Both the position numbers and the translations under genes were made by a program. From Aplidium turbinatum (lineage: Eukaryota > Chordata > Ascidiacea > Aplousobranchia > Polyclinidae): a DNA stretch of 64,000 nucleotides. Positions 33,528-45,923 of the stretch are shown here, one piece after another (the first letter of the stretch is position 1; each line of letters begins with the position of its first letter). The notes under the pieces were generated by a model. The model had not been told where the DNA came from, made no database searches, and saw only the letters and a program-made list of their open reading frames with translations. The stretch is taken from positions 33,158,329 to 33,222,328 of the forward strand of contig OU964922.1 in NCBI GenBank assembly GCA_918807975.1, in the 5' to 3' direction.

Positions 33528-34871
33528 CTATAATTGCTTATAGGCAGATATAACTGATTCAACAGCGACAAATGCATTTATAAAATCATCATTTTCTAAC
33601 CCATGCTTGGTATACTGATGTAAGTACGCGCGGGAGCCGTACATCTGCCACGCTTTGCTCACTAGCTCATCTAGTGGCTTAACACAGGACGTCCCATTGC
33701 TTAGCAAAACGATACTTTTTTCATGCTTTTGGAAAGGAACATTGTTTTTCCAAACCGGGCATCGGCTTAAGCGAGGTATCCATCGTGGATACAACCTCTC
33801 ATCTTGAAAATTAGGAGCATCTTGTTCCGGAGGTAGAAGAGCTTGCTTTCCTCTCATCACAAGAAGATTAGATGTGTAACGCGGGTAGCATCCTTCGGAA
33901 TATCCTCCAGCAGACTTGGGAATGTTCCGATGCCAATCCAAACCCTCGTCCATGTAAAAGTCTGTGATCATCATTTGATATATCCTCCTCAAAAGAGCAT
34001 CCCAGGAAAACGTGGAGTAGGCAACACTAGAAGGAGCAACAAGAGGAAGAGACTTTAAATTTAACATGGTGTAGTGTCCATGAGATGCCGTAGCATCTAC
34101 TATGTCGCTTAAGACGTTGGGCTGTTTATAAGATGTTGAGGAAGTTACCGGCTGGAGGAGTGATGCCAGTTGATCAGCAATGACCCCATTAACGTCTTTA
34201 AATGAAACGTTTTTGGCTCCCAATAATTTGCTGCAAATTTGATGGAGATTGTCGTTATGAAACAAGATATTGGCATCAGTAGTTGAGCAGGTATGGGCAA
34301 GTGAAAGGACAGCGTTGTAGTTTTGCACAGCCACTTCCCCATACGAGTATGGACATATAACGGGATTAATTAGAGATGCTCGCGGGAAATTGTCCCTCAA
34401 CATCCCGGTAACGTACGAACCAAGCCCCGATCCCGTACCGCCTGCTAAACTCGACAGTATCAAAAAGCCTCCAAAATGATCACATTTTTCAGCCTCTCTG
34501 CGCGCTAAATTGTAGATAGCGTCTTCACAGCGAGGTGCGTGAACTTTGAACCCGTACGACCAGTTATTTCCGGAACCGCTCTTCTCACAAAATTGCTGCC
34601 CTTTCGCATAGCACCACGCTTTGGCAGAAGTTCCATGTAACGCACGTGTAACTACTTTTTGTTCCATGTCAATCATCACTGATCTTGCTTCTGGAGTTCC
34701 GGATTCTGGTTCGTTGAAAAAAGTTCCCAGAGACGTCTTCTTGTAGTCTTCGTTTGCCGCAGATGACACCAGTGGACTTGACTTCACCGCATCATCATAC
34801 AGAGTGTTCAGAAGCTGGTGCCCAACTTGTGTACCGCATTGCCCCAACTGGACAGTTACACAGGCCGCCAT
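33528..34871 (-). CDS. TUBD1: Delta-tubulin, single exon
   Basis: A 447-residue intact frame, against about 453 in human TUBD1. It starts MAACVTVQLGQCGTQVG, carries the delta-type GSGNNWSYG segment at residues 99-107 and the tubulin GTP-binding loop AGGTGSG at 143-149, and ends in VESVISAYKQL, matching the vertebrate C-terminus. The residues HQYTKHGLENDDF correspond to HQYTKFGIEEEDF in human. Delta-tubulin works with epsilon-tubulin to form and stabilise the triplet microtubules of centrioles and basal bodies. The gene has no introns here, unlike its vertebrate orthologues. It lies on the same strand as the AMN1 pair but is separated from them by repeats. No promoter element could be identified. 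Confidence 0.95.
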   Translation of the reverse strand: MAACVTVQLGQCGTQVGHQLLNTLYDDAVKSSPLVSSAANEDYKKTSLGTFFNEPESGTPEARSVMIDMEQKVVTRALHGTSAKAWCYAKGQQFCEKSGSGNNWSYGFKVHAPRCEDAIYNLARREAEKCDHFGGFLILSSLAGGTGSGLGSYVTGMLRDNFPRASLINPVICPYSYGEVAVQNYNAVLSLAHTCSTTDANILFHNDNLHQICSKLLGAKNVSFKDVNGVIADQLASLLQPVTSSTSYKQPNVLSDIVDATASHGHYTMLNLKSLPLVAPSSVAYSTFSWDALLRRIYQMMITDFYMDEGLDWHRNIPKSAGGYSEGCYPRYTSNLLVMRGKQALLPPEQDAPNFQDERLYPRWIPRLSRCPVWKNNVPFQKHEKSIVLLSNGTSCVKPLDELVSKAWQMYGSRAYLHQYTKHGLENDDFINAFVAVESVISAYKQL

Positions 34872-35029
34872 ACTGATGCAAGTTACACATAAGATCCTAC
34901 GCTAAGACAGCATTTGCTGCACGCTCCTGCAAGAACAAAAATATAAATTCAAACATGTCACAGATGGAAAAGGCTGCATCTGCACAACAATTGTATAATA
35001 TAAATACCACAAAAAGAATGTTCACTGCC

Positions 35030-35480
35030 AAGGGCAAATGCAAGTTAATTAAAATCATTATTAACCAAGCAACATTTGTCAGTTTAATTCAATCGAAAAT
35101 GAAAGTCTAAGAAGGTCCTTGTAACCATCTGTAGATCTCATGCCAAGTAAAATGGAGGCTGTTCAGATACTTTGACAAAGAGTAACTTCAATTTTCGAAT
35201 CAAAAATAGTGCAAAAATCCAGAACAAACTGTTATTTTTTTTTATAAAAACAGGGTTAATTTTTGTGTTTAACAATTGTTCATTTGACACTTTGACAGTC
35301 TAGTACAATCGAAAATTTAATTCTGAGAAGGTTCTTGTAACCATTGTAGATCCCATGCCAGGTGAAATAGAGTCTGTTAAGATACTTTGACAAAAGTGGC
35401 TTCAATTTTCGAATCAAAAATAGTGCGAGAATCCAGAACAAAATTGTTTTACAAAAAAAACGGGGTTATTTTTTGTATTC
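35030..35480. repeat. Tandemly duplicated ~215-bp repeat
   Basis: AATCGAAAAT followed by AAGGT(C/T)CTTGTAACCAT and CTTCAATTTTCGAATC occur twice about 215 bp apart (35091 and 35307). The first part resembles the A-B' element of 4702-5031. Confidence 0.55.
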
Positions 35481-35759
35481 GGTTCAAGGACGAAGTTATA
35501 TTGTTCAAACCCACTGCTTCATCTTCAGTGGGGAAGATTGAAAACTCAGTGCAATTGCATTTTTCTGTTACTTTGACTACTCAAACAGCTAGCAAAACGA
35601 TTTCTATACATATTGATTAACCAAGCACAATTTAAAAGGCTGACTTTGCTAGCAACGTTGGGTAAATTTCTTTCAGTAATTAATATTTATGCTTAATGCA
35701 AGTTTAGATGGAAAACTATTACGTAGGCAACGTAGCATAATGTGAGGAAATTATTGTCT

Positions 35760-36000
35760 TCACACCACGTACAAAGTACGTTGAGATGAGGAAAGAAACC
35801 GTATCACTCTTTAGAAGTGGTTGAACATGGAACAGGAACGCTTGAACACCCACAAAGGAAAATAAAATGCAAACATAATAAAAATCAAACTGGAAAGAGT
35901 TTAAAGAAAATGAAGGGGTGTACCAGCAAACATCTATAGGATTGGCCCATGATACAAGAGAAGGATCCCCAGAGGATACAAACTGATATGAATGAATCAA
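35760..36000 (-). repeat. Dispersed repeat R, copy 2
   Basis: The complement of 21330-21520. It carries CCTATAGATGTTTGCTGG uninterrupted, that is, the empty form of the site filled at 41744. Confidence 0.6.
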
Positions 36001-36009
36001 CAAGTAAAT

Positions 36010-36700
36010 AAAAAAAAAAATTTTTTTATTCACTTGGAAAGAGTTTGTTTACAAAAGGTAACTCATAAAATATTGAAAAGTGCACTTAAATAACATAGGC
36101 ATTACAAAGACAATCATTATGTATTATAAGCAAAGAGTCTATCACTTCTTCAATGAATATTCAAACTATTTTCGTAAGCCATGTTTTGATACATCAGGCT
36201 AAAATGCTACTCCGAGACGGCAAATGTTATTACAACAAACAGTGTTGTACTGAGTCTGAGTGGGTTTGAAAACCTGCACGTTAAATCCGTAAGTAGCTTT
36301 GTAGAAGACATATACAACACTGCATAAAATAAAACGAATTAAAACGGTTCCTTGAAATTCGTTAGTGATCAGTCTAATAATATCACGTATCATAAAAGCC
36401 ATAGATGTAGGGGACAAATGCTGGATAATTAAAGTCACAAATTATTTTATTAATTTGAATCTAAAGTTCTCAAATATGATTCGGCTCATCTAAACATCAG
36501 CCTCGCTTTTTGTAATTGTTGGTCATTGTCACACTCCACAACACGGTTTGCCAGTGCGCACGTCAAGTAACACTGTAAGAGCAATCGTGAACGCTTGCAC
36601 CATTTTATTATAAATACCTTCTGTCCATGTAAAAATTGCACGCATGCATGTATCGAGCCTAAAAACCACAAAAGAAACTCCCACAACCCTGCAGAAACGA
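36010..36700. other. Intergenic DNA, no gene supported
   Basis: Two short minus-strand frames (36199-36438 and 36486-36743) have no recognisable similarity. The second has an acceptor-like TTGCTCTTACAG, but no upstream exon could be joined to it. Confidence 0.35.
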
Positions 36701-36708
36701 GTACCCCA

Positions 36709-36795
36709 CACAGAAAATCAACCGCTTTTTTACATTGAGTCAACGACTACAGACGTTGAAGCAATGTAAAAAAGCGATTGATTTTCTGTCTGAGA
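36709..36795. repeat. CAGACAGC-type MITE
   Basis: CAGAAAATCAACCGC at one end and GATTTTCTGTCTG at the other enclose a TACATTGAGTCAACG / CGTTGAAGCAATGTA hairpin. It lies just 3' of the zinc-finger stop codon, possibly in its 3' UTR. Confidence 0.7.
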
Positions 36796-36809
36796 CGCTG
36801 CAAAGCCGG

Positions 36810-39800
36810 TTATACTTGAGGTAAAACTGCATTCACATCTAGCTTATGAAACCTTTTCAAATGCGACGTTAGGTTGTACTTCTGAGTAAAACCTTTATGA
36901 TCGCACAGTGTACAAACGAATGGTTTAATTCCAGTGTGAATTCTCTCGTGCTTTAGTTTGCTGCAAAACTTTCGAAATGGTCTTTGACAAAATTTGCATT
37001 TATAACGTTTCTCTCCTGTATGGACAGTCAAATGGTCGCGAAGATGCACGTAGCGTATGTAACTCTGCCCACAGAAGTCACAAACGTATGGTCTTTCACC
37101 CGAATGAATTTTCATGTGAAGACGAAGACCTGTATACAGAGAAAGATAACGCGTGGTGTATTTTTGTGAGAGTCATTTTTTCTTTCAATCAAAGTCTGGC
37201 CAACAGTTTAAAATCCTGCACTCTACTGCCCAGGTACGGCATAATACAGTTAATACACTCTCACTTGAGTGAAACCAATTGAAATTTGCACAACGTCTGA
37301 ACACATATACTGTGTAGTGTGTAGTTAGATGAAAAGCACCACCAAGTCAGTTTGAAGACAAATATTATCTTGCATTTTTTGGTTGAATTTTAACCGATTG
37401 GTAAAATTGACAGCAGGTAAAGCTGGGATATGATGTATTCAGGCTTGGGCCCACTGGCGGTGGGTAAAGATTTAGAAGTGGAAAAAAAAGCTAATCCACA
37501 TATCCACTTTCAAGTACGTCATTAGGTGTTTTGCTAAAAGCGCAGCCACATGCTCTTAAACGATGTTGAACCGAGTCTCTACAAGTGTCGTAGAAGAGCT
37601 CTCACCACTCGGTGATACAGCAAACATAGTAAAAATTAACGCGTCATTAAAGAATTGTTTCCACTGTAGTGTGCTGCAATTGCCTTCAACTAAAATATGC
37701 TTTTTTGTCTGAAATATGTTTAAAACACTTTCATTTACAGCCTAGAATAACTAATACCCAGCCAATATTGTCGGCAAATGTTAAAATACTACAATTAAAA
37801 GGACTGATTCACTCATTTCATATGAGCGCAAAATCGCAAAGATCATCTCGATATCTTTAAAAATTTTATTACAATCGAGACGAATAAGCTTAATAGTTTA
37901 CCTCTTAAAAGAGTGAATGTTTTCCCACACTCTTCGCAAACATGTTGTTTCTTGCTGTGGGTTTTTACATGATTTTCCAAGTGTCTTTTGGCTGACAACG
38001 ACTTTCCACAAACGTTGCAAATGAAAGACTTCTTGTCTGTGTGGGACGACCCGCACTGACTTGATTCAAGGGGCCTACAAAGATACAGGTGGCAATAATT
38101 TGGTTTAAAATATGAAAGCACATGGTCAGTAAGCATGAGTTCGTACGGGTTTGCTACTATTCGGCTAGTCCGATTCGGCTGGTCCGATTCGGCTAGTCCG
38201 ATTCGGCTAGTCCCATTCGGCTAGTCCGATTCGGCTGGTTTGTTGGATTTACTTAAGGATTTTGTTGGATTACAGAAGGATTATGGTTGGATTTTCAAAA
38301 CTTTGCCGAATAGGGAACTAGCCGAGAAATACTGTACCCGAATAGGGAACTAGCCGAATCGGACCAGCCGAATCTGACTTGCCGAAACGGGCTATTCCGA
38401 GTCCGTACAGCGTATCAAAAAAGCTAACACTGAATCATGGATAAAGTAAGTGCTGTTGGGGAAAGAAACGTTGAAACTAAATTAATACTTTGGTAACGAA
38501 TGATAACACTAACATTTTCTTGGTTTTTCTACCAACTTAGTTGTAATGTACGTTATATGATGGTACATTGCAATCATTTACTTTGAAAAGTGCGTCATTG
38601 GTGACTCTTTGTCTTTTGTACAATGCAGTTTGATGTGTTCTTGCAACTGATCACGACACGAAAATGTTTCTTTGCAAACATCACAAGTAAACGCACTCTG
38701 GAACAAACAAAAATTATATTAGATGCCAGCAAAAGACGTTTATTATTATCTGAACAAGACAGCATCGGCTGTTAAAGTACCGCATTGCAATTTCAGGCCT
38801 CGAAATTCACGGCGGACATGTCTGCCGTCACAGCATGTGATGTCCGCGGGAAGCACCTCTAGATCGGTCATATTTGTCCGCCGAGAAATATCGCAGAAAC
38901 TAGCGATACAAATCGTCATTGCAGACAGCTCTGAATAGCACGAACAACTGTTGCCCTTGCCCAGCTCTGCATAGCACGAACAACTGTTGCCAGAATAGAA
39001 TTTAGTAGAATGTAGATATGATAAGTAGGTGTTTTTTGTTACTTGATAAGGGCTAACGTGTGTATGGCCGAAAACGTTTGTAGCTTATAGTTTGTTCAAT
39101 TTTTAATCGATTATGTTAAATGCCGTGTGGTTGCTTGGTTGTATATGTCTGTGGTTGAAGAAAGTGACCTCTTTACCAAAATTGTAGAATAGAATTTGCG
39201 CTAGGAATGCGAAGTTATCGCATTCCAAGCGCGCATCTAGAAAAAAGTTAATACTGTATCTCTTAGCTTCCATTCAAGCAGAAAAACTTTCAAATTTTAC
39301 GTTGCTTCAATGATTGATGACATTGAATCAGCGTAACAAAGGTGAATTCTTCACTAAGAATCGATGGGAGTACCAGTACTTCTACACTAATCACGCGCAA
39401 CTTAGTTCAAGTTTTATGTCACAATGTCTGGCTTTGATCTCCGAGTAATATTGATAAGGCAAGGTTGGTTACAAAGTTAGATTATAAGAGTAGGCTACTA
39501 TAACAAGATGCAGCAAAACTTAAGTTTTGGTATTAGGCCTACACTCTACAGTAAGAAAGAAAAGGCCCAGGGAAAATTCTGAAAATGAGAATGAGGGCGA
39601 TGAACCTACTACTAGGAAATTTAGTTGTGATAGACGCATATATTAAACGAACAACGAATGTAAGGATTAGCTCTGTCAAAGATCACAACACATCGTTTAC
39701 CCCAAGCCATCAATTTCCGATCATCAAGACCATCGACAATATGAGTGACAACGAAAAAAATTAAGAGGTTGTTTGAAATCACATATTTCATCGCTAAAGA

Positions 39801-42800
39801 AGAGCTCGCATTTACGCTTTTCCCTCAACTAGCCGGTCTGGAGAAAAGAAACGGAATAGATTGATTGATTGAATGTTTATCCTCGGATTGGGAAAGCTTC
39901 TTGCAGAGCTTAATCCAAGCAGTGATCTCGTGGAGATTGGCGCACGTCTTTGAAGATCGATGCTATTGAAGCTCTCATCATGCGCATATGTTTGGATGGC
40001 CTTGACTGCGCTGATTATAACTCCAAGCCTGCCGTGGTCTCGTGGAATACTGATACTATTTTGGAGAGGCGACCGCATCACGGAGAGGGGGAAAAATAAT
40101 TGTGCTTTTTTCTAATGTTTTGTTTATTTTTTTCGTCACTTTCGCTCACATGACACGCAAAAATAAACCTAAAGAAAAAAGCCTATAGTGAAACTTTGCG
40201 CATCAGAAAATAGTAGCGTTACGCATTAGAGTTTTCCGACTCGTGCCCAGAGCATTGTGACGCAAGAAGCCACACGACCTCGTTCGGTGGAATTTAATCA
40301 GTTATGTGGCATATTATTTTTTTATTATTTATTTGCATCAGACACAAAAAGTCCATAGAATTCAAATTTTTAACAATCATCATCATCATATTTAGTAGCT
40401 ACACGGCGTCAAGTGCACGTTGTTGATCTGATGAAAGCCTTTCAGAGTGACTTTGCTGAAATTTAAAAAAGCCTAAACCGTAGCTATGGTTCTCAAATGG
40501 CGAAGATTTATCAAGATAAAGGGATTAAGCATGACCATCGACGTTAAAACTGGTGTGTCTGCCGTGAGACTTAATTTGTCTGCCGAGATAGCTGCTCAGA
40601 CCGGACACGTTTGTCCGCCGTCAACAAAAACGAATTTCGAGGCCTGCAATTTTGAACAGTTAAAGTCAAGCGACAACATACCTGTTCATAGCAATCCTCA
40701 ACGAGGTCTGGAAATTCCTCTGTAAAAGATACAAGATCTGAATACTGGTTTACAAAAATAATTCCTTTGAAAGTATTTTACTTACAATGCATTGCATGTT
40801 GCAGGGGTGCTTAGTTCCAAGTGAAACCCTGAAAATGAACTATCAAAGTCGGATAAATATCAAAAATATATTACATTCTTCTAGTCTTAAAAAAAGCTGA
40901 AGCATAAACCGAACGTGTAATGAAAAAACAGTTAGTGGTTTTCAAAAGTTATTGCACTGTTAGTTGACAGCAAAAGAACTATGGCTCCAGTTATATAATA
41001 TTTATTAATCTATACAACAAAAGGTTTACTTTCAATAAAACTATAATTCTGTATTTCCTTTAAATGTAACACAAAAAGGCAATCGTCTTACTTCTTTTAA
41101 TATATATACGGTAAACACAGCTTTTTTTCAACACTTTTTTAACACCATTAAATTCTTAAAAAGTGAATAAAAAAACAACAGTAATCTCTCTAGTACATGT
41201 AGCTCCACACAAAGTGAAAATAACATGACTTAATTGACTTTTTTTACTTCTTTAAAGATATATAATGTCTAAAAAGACATCGTTAAAAGTTAACTACTGA
41301 CAGTGACCACTGTTTTAATCTTTCGATCTCTTCAGCGTAGTAAAATGAAAGTAGAGAGTTGTCTTGAAGTTTTGAGATGATGGTTTCTAAGAGTGATTTT
41401 AACAAGCCAATGAGAATTGATTTATTATGTATATAAATACAATTTTTAAATTTGGACTTCAGCAAAACATAAACAGTCAATTAGAAAGCGTGATTTTTTT
41501 AAGAAAAGTTGTGCTAAGAAATGATTTAAATTTGTAAAAAATAAAAACTTGAGAAAAAGACAGAAATTTATCACTAAACTAGGACATAACATTCAATCAT
41601 CTAAGATGGATTCAAAATACAAGACATTGGATACCGGTACTAATGATACAAATAAGTATTAAAATCAAAGAAACTTGTTGATTCACGCATACCAGTTTGT
41701 ATGCTCTTTGGATTCTTCTCTCGTATCATGAGCCAATCCTATACAGCTACCGCAGAATGACTTTGGACCTTTCTAAATTTTCAAGAAAAACTAACATTTT
41801 GTATATATACAATGAAATCTTTCATTAAAAACAATCGACCATGCTCAACATTTTGACATTATTAAAATCTTCTTCACATTATTCACAATCTTTGCATTGT
41901 TTGTCATAATGCTTAATGTTAGTGGTATGATCTGATGTAAAACGCGCAGCTACAAACTGGCATAATTTTGCTGTACGCAAAAAGGTCCGAAGTCATTTTG
42001 CGGTAGCTGTAGATGTTTGTTGGTACCACTCCATCATTTTCTTTAAATATGACGTATGAACATTCTTTTTTCTTTTAAACACACTTATAAGGTAAAGGTG
42101 AGTCCCATACTTGATCCAAGCATCGGGGAACGAGAAGATAAGGTTCTCATTAGACTAAGCCTTCGGCACTAACGAGAGTAGGGTGGCCAGTTCCTTTCTC
42201 TCGGCCGCCTTTACTTCAGCAACTTAAACACACTTATACACAACGATAGATGCCTAGATGTGTGACCAAACTATTTACCAGCACTATTTTCAAGTATCAT
42301 TTACTATGATAAACTATGCAAGAGTTAGTTGTACCAGTGCAGTAGTACACTAACTAGGTCTTCTACCGGAATCACCTTCCTCTTGGTCCACACTGCCATA
42401 ATTTGTAACATCTGATGCGTTAGATTCATCTGTCTGTACAAAAGCATCCCGAGTATCATTTCCTGAATATCAAAGAATATTCAGTACAATAGCATGGTAT
42501 GTAAAACAGTTTCAATCGAACAGTATCATGGAAGTTTGCTTGCTTGACAACAATGAAACTTAAGTGATAACAGATTACTGCATTTTACTTCACAATGTAG
42601 AATAGATAGGTAAAAACCTGTTTTAGCTTGATGCTGCGAGTTCCCTGTAGTAATCGCAAGTTACATTAGCTTCTTTCGAAACACAGTTCCCTAGTCATGC
42701 CATGTGCCGTGGATATGACGAATGATGTTGAAGTCAATGAGTCATATTATGAAGTCTACACTACATTGTGAAGTAAGCAAAGATCATGCTGCTAAAAGCA

Positions 42801-44172
42801 AAATTCAATCTATTGCATACACACTGTATTGCATGACATGAAGACAAGTCGTTTGTAATTTTTGTTAAAAGACTTCCCTTTCTTGATTAAACTTTTTGTG
42901 ATGAAGTGATCACAATTTATTATATATATTTTTTTTTTGGTAAAGTTGGGATAAGTTGCCATAACTTGCCCTTGACTGTTAGCAAGAGAAGGCAACATCA
43001 TGTTAAACACATCATACTTTTGCAAAGCATCAACAGCTCTATGGCAGCAGCACGGCTATCCAATCGTGATCGCCACATAAAGTCATCAAGCAATAACAAC
43101 ATATTCCGCAACTCATCAACATTTTCAACATCCTGTAACGGCATGTTCCACTGGATGCAATTTATTGGGTTTTCAAATAAGTAGTAGTGAAGCTGATCTT
43201 TTCTAAAACCCAACAAAAATAATAATAAGTATGATTGTACTACTTGCTGGAACATAAACACAAAATAATTAACTAAAAAGCAAACACAAAACATAAAAAA
43301 ATTATTTGTGGTGTTCTTGCTTATAAGGCAGCACTTCAGGCAACATCTCTCAACTGCTGTAACCAGCACACTGCCTCAGTGTTAAGATCTATGAGATCTA
43401 CATATTCACATTGTAGCAAAACACAAAGACTACACACAATGATGTATGCTTAATATTTGTTTGTGGCAAACCTCTAACAGCACATCATAGATCATTGTGT
43501 AATTTCTCGACCAAAATTAATAAACAATCAACTAACAATTCAATACAATAATAACTGAACTTAGGTAACTGAATTGATTTACATTGAGACAAATTACAAT
43601 ACCTGCTTAAAAGATCTTTTAGTGCTTGTGACAATGTCTTTTCACGAAAAAGAGACAAGAAGTGGTTAATCACTTTCAAAGGAGCATGACCAAATTCCAA
43701 GATGCTTGCATAGGCAAATTCATTCATTTTGCAACAAAAACAAAATTTTTGCACTATGTGTATATCAAACAAATGTTAGATCATATTTGAATAAAGGCAA
43801 AAGCTATTGTTGCCATGTATGTATAATAACCATAGCCACTTAGGGTTGCAATTTTCTAACTAATTTATAGCCTGAATTTATCCAAAATGATCAAAATAAA
43901 AATAGAGCAGTCCCAAAACCGCTGATTGAAGTTTCCACAAAATTTTCTCAATTTTGTCGAAAGTAGTTAAGAATCTTTCTTTGTCAAAAAAGGAATAGTT
44001 TAAGCTTAGAGTTTGTGGTGGTTCATAACAATTCAATGTTGGTTTCCAACAAATTCCAACTCTCATCAATTTCAGCGACTTTGGCACTGCCCAACTCTTC
44101 CAAACACAATTGAAAAATATTTGCAGAAACTCTGATCAACGACCACAGCACTAGGCCTACTCCATTCTTCAT
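36810..44172 (-). CDS. C2H2 zinc-finger protein with unrecognised N-terminal helical region
   Basis: Exons read on the minus strand: about 44035-44172 (Met at 44172, weak donor), 43603-~43765, 43018-43202, 42367-42462, 40682-40719, 38582-38697, 37902-38074 and 36810-~37142 (stop). Phases agree from the second exon on; the join of exons 1 and 2 is unresolved. The last three exons encode six fingers: CDVC, CNVC, CEEC, CDFC, CKFC and CTLC. The CEEC finger is split by an intron and is restored exactly by the splice (TLLRG-LRLHMKIH). Fingers 4-6 have the HTGEK-type linkers of DNA-binding arrays, so a nuclear transcription factor is likely. The N-terminal half (VINHFLSLFREKTLSQALKD, LHYYLFENPINCIQW) looks helical and is followed by an acidic linker. 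I do not recognise it. Two introns carry transposons. Confidence 0.72.
37436..37625 (-). repeat. tRNA-Ser-like SINE (family S1), decayed copy 3
   Basis: It retains AAGATTTAGAAGTGG, CACATGCTCTTAAACG and CTCTCACCACTCGG, in family order. It sits in an intron of the zinc-finger gene. Confidence 0.55.
38147..38399. mobile_element. 253-bp element with 14-bp iterated ends and 9-bp duplication
   Basis: It starts GGGTTTGCTACTATTCGG and ends CGGGCTATTCCG. The left end continues with five units of CTAGTCCGATTCGG (with CTGG variants); the right end has the complement. The flanking 9-mers AGTTCGTAC and AGTCCGTAC match at 8 of 9. It lies in an intron of the zinc-finger gene. The sister is at 62438-62625. 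Confidence 0.8.
38795..40645. mobile_element. ~1.85-kb hAT-like element in zinc-finger gene intron
   Basis: The termini are (C)AGGCCTCGAAATTC and GAATTTCGAGGCCT(G), with further shared ACGGCGGAC inside both ends. The flanking 8-mers GCAATTTC and GCAATTTT match at 7 of 8. No transposase frame was seen. An S2 SINE tail (39853-39927) lies inside. Confidence 0.6.
39853..39927 (-). repeat. SINE family S2, 3' fragment
   Basis: On the minus strand it reads GGATTAAGCTCTGCAAGAAG and ends in a run of ATCA repeats, matching the tail at 3500-3566. Confidence 0.6.
41155..42060 (+). repeat. Dispersed repeat R, copy 3, interrupted by a MITE
   Basis: Homologous to 21180-21530, with ACATGTAGCTCCACACAAAG and GTCTAAAAAGACATCG shared. 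The homology is interrupted by the element at 41744-42009. Confidence 0.6.
41744..42009. mobile_element. 266-bp TIR element with TA duplication
   Basis: Inverted ends of about 29 bp begin CAGCTACCGCAGAATGACTT. TA precedes and follows (41742-41743 and 42010-42011). Two paralogous empty sites (21448 and 35938 regions) read CCTATAGATG, giving exactly one TA. Consistent with the Tc1/mariner group, non-autonomous. Confidence 0.88.
42091..42225 (-). repeat. SINE family S3, 3' part
   Basis: The complement of 10195-10334, including AGTCCCATACTTGATCCAAG and CTCTCGGCCGCCTTTAC. The tRNA-like head is missing. Confidence 0.65.
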
Positions 44173-45920
44173 CTTGATCTTTTCAGGGATGAATTAGTTT
44201 TAATCTATCTATGAGGCTATAGTTTCTATATGCTAAATCAACAAGATGTCATGGGCTTAAGTGTATGTATGATTTGTAAAGCATAAGTTCAAGCGTCATC
44301 ATTCATCATCATCCATTTGGGGACGTACAAACAAAATGAAATTGGCACCAATAAAAAAATGGAAAAATCGAAAAATACATTGATGAACTGTTTTTTTAGA
44401 AACCACTATTGTTGGTTTGTACAGCCACTAAACCTACACTCAACAGTAAAAATGCAGTGCAGAGGCATAGGCCTACAATCAGTCCTATGCAGACTGACAC
44501 AAATACAAACATACTCTCCTTCTCTAACCAGTCTCTTGCCTATGCTCAGTTTTTCCAAGTTCAAACAAGAGTCCAATTGTTCATGCCTGATCATACGACA
44601 ACTGCAACAAAACAAGTCTTTGACAGTTTGACTAACTACAAGAACCAGGATGCAAGTAAGAGTAAAGTAAGACCTCAACTCAACTTAAATTTAGTTTAAA
44701 AATCAAAACAAATCATTCAAAATTACAAGTACCAGGGTTTCCGCAAAAACGGCAAACGTCCAACTTCGATTGTTATTTTCAAGGATCGTTGAAAATTTAA
44801 TCTGCTGCAAGTAGTTTAATTTTCAAGAAAGCCACTTCTAAAATTAATACAGCTTTAACTTAGTTTTTAAAATTTCAAAAAATAAAAGGAAAGGGTAAAA
44901 CATATATTTTCGACCAGTTATAGCCTATTGAATTTTAGTGGACTTTTTTGTTTTGTTTGGTGAGTGTTGTCATTTTTCACAACCGTTGTTTTAAATTAAG
45001 ACTTTACAAGCTGTCTGTAGTAATTCTGTATTGAGTACATTTAGTTTGGGATACTTTTCTCAATGTTTTTACCACCATTTCAACTCTTCAGGTAAGCTAT
45101 CTCCAAAAGATTTTTTGGTCTGTCTTGTTTTGGAGATCAAGAAATGTCACAGGTGTCCAACTCCCACTGGCTATAAATTAACCTCCTAACGACTCTGGCG
45201 ATCATCGTGACGGTTTAAAGTGTGGTTGACCGTTGACCGCAAATTATTTTATCTATTTGGTGCTGGAAATGGAGAGATATCCTTGAAATGCGTTACTCAA
45301 TAGCCTACCACGTAACGAGAGTTGAGCTAGAGTTGCTTAATTTTTCCACTTCTTCATTTGCAAAGTCAGCGCTTAGGCCTATCTAACAGCTATCAGAACG
45401 AATGATAATGTAGCAATCCAGTATCATGCCCAAACACGTTTTCCTTCCTAACAAGTGAACCATTTTGACCCATAGGTCTAGCCTACATCATTTTTTAAAG
45501 ATTTTGTATTTTTCAGTCTAAGCTGCTTTAAATAGGAAAAAGCAGAAAATAAAACTGTTCACATTCGCCCTGTGATGGACAGAGATGAACAGACATGAAA
45601 GCAAGTAAAAATTAGAACGTATAAGTTACAATTTGGATGACTGCTAAAATGTGATAATTCGTAACCTTAGCCTAGCCTATAGGCTATTGTTTCGTTATTC
45701 TGTAGGCCTTAGTGTAGCCTAATGTCAAATTCTTTTTTGTTAACTTATAGGCCTGCAACATTATGAGAACACCTTCTGATGACTAACAATTAGGCTATAA
45801 TAGGCTAACAATTGTGTGGAAATACTTTAATGGAGTTGGATAGCCAAGTTAGTCAGAATGTCTACCAAGCAAACAGAATTTCATAAGACAGCCAATTAAC
45901 ATCTAAAATCTCAAAACAAG
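44173..45920. other. Intergenic DNA between the zinc-finger gene and DYNC2I1
   Basis: No gene supported. A 96-codon plus-strand frame at 44409-44699 has no recognisable motif. Confidence 0.4.
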
Positions 45921-45923
45921 TAA

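Noticed and set aside
36486-36743. Minus-strand frame ending ANRVVECDNDQQLQKARLMFR with a good acceptor
   Set aside because: No upstream exon in phase could be found, and it partly overlaps a MITE; left unannotated.
44409-44699. 96-codon plus-strand frame
   Set aside because: No known domain, no splice partner, and composition like translated non-coding DNA.
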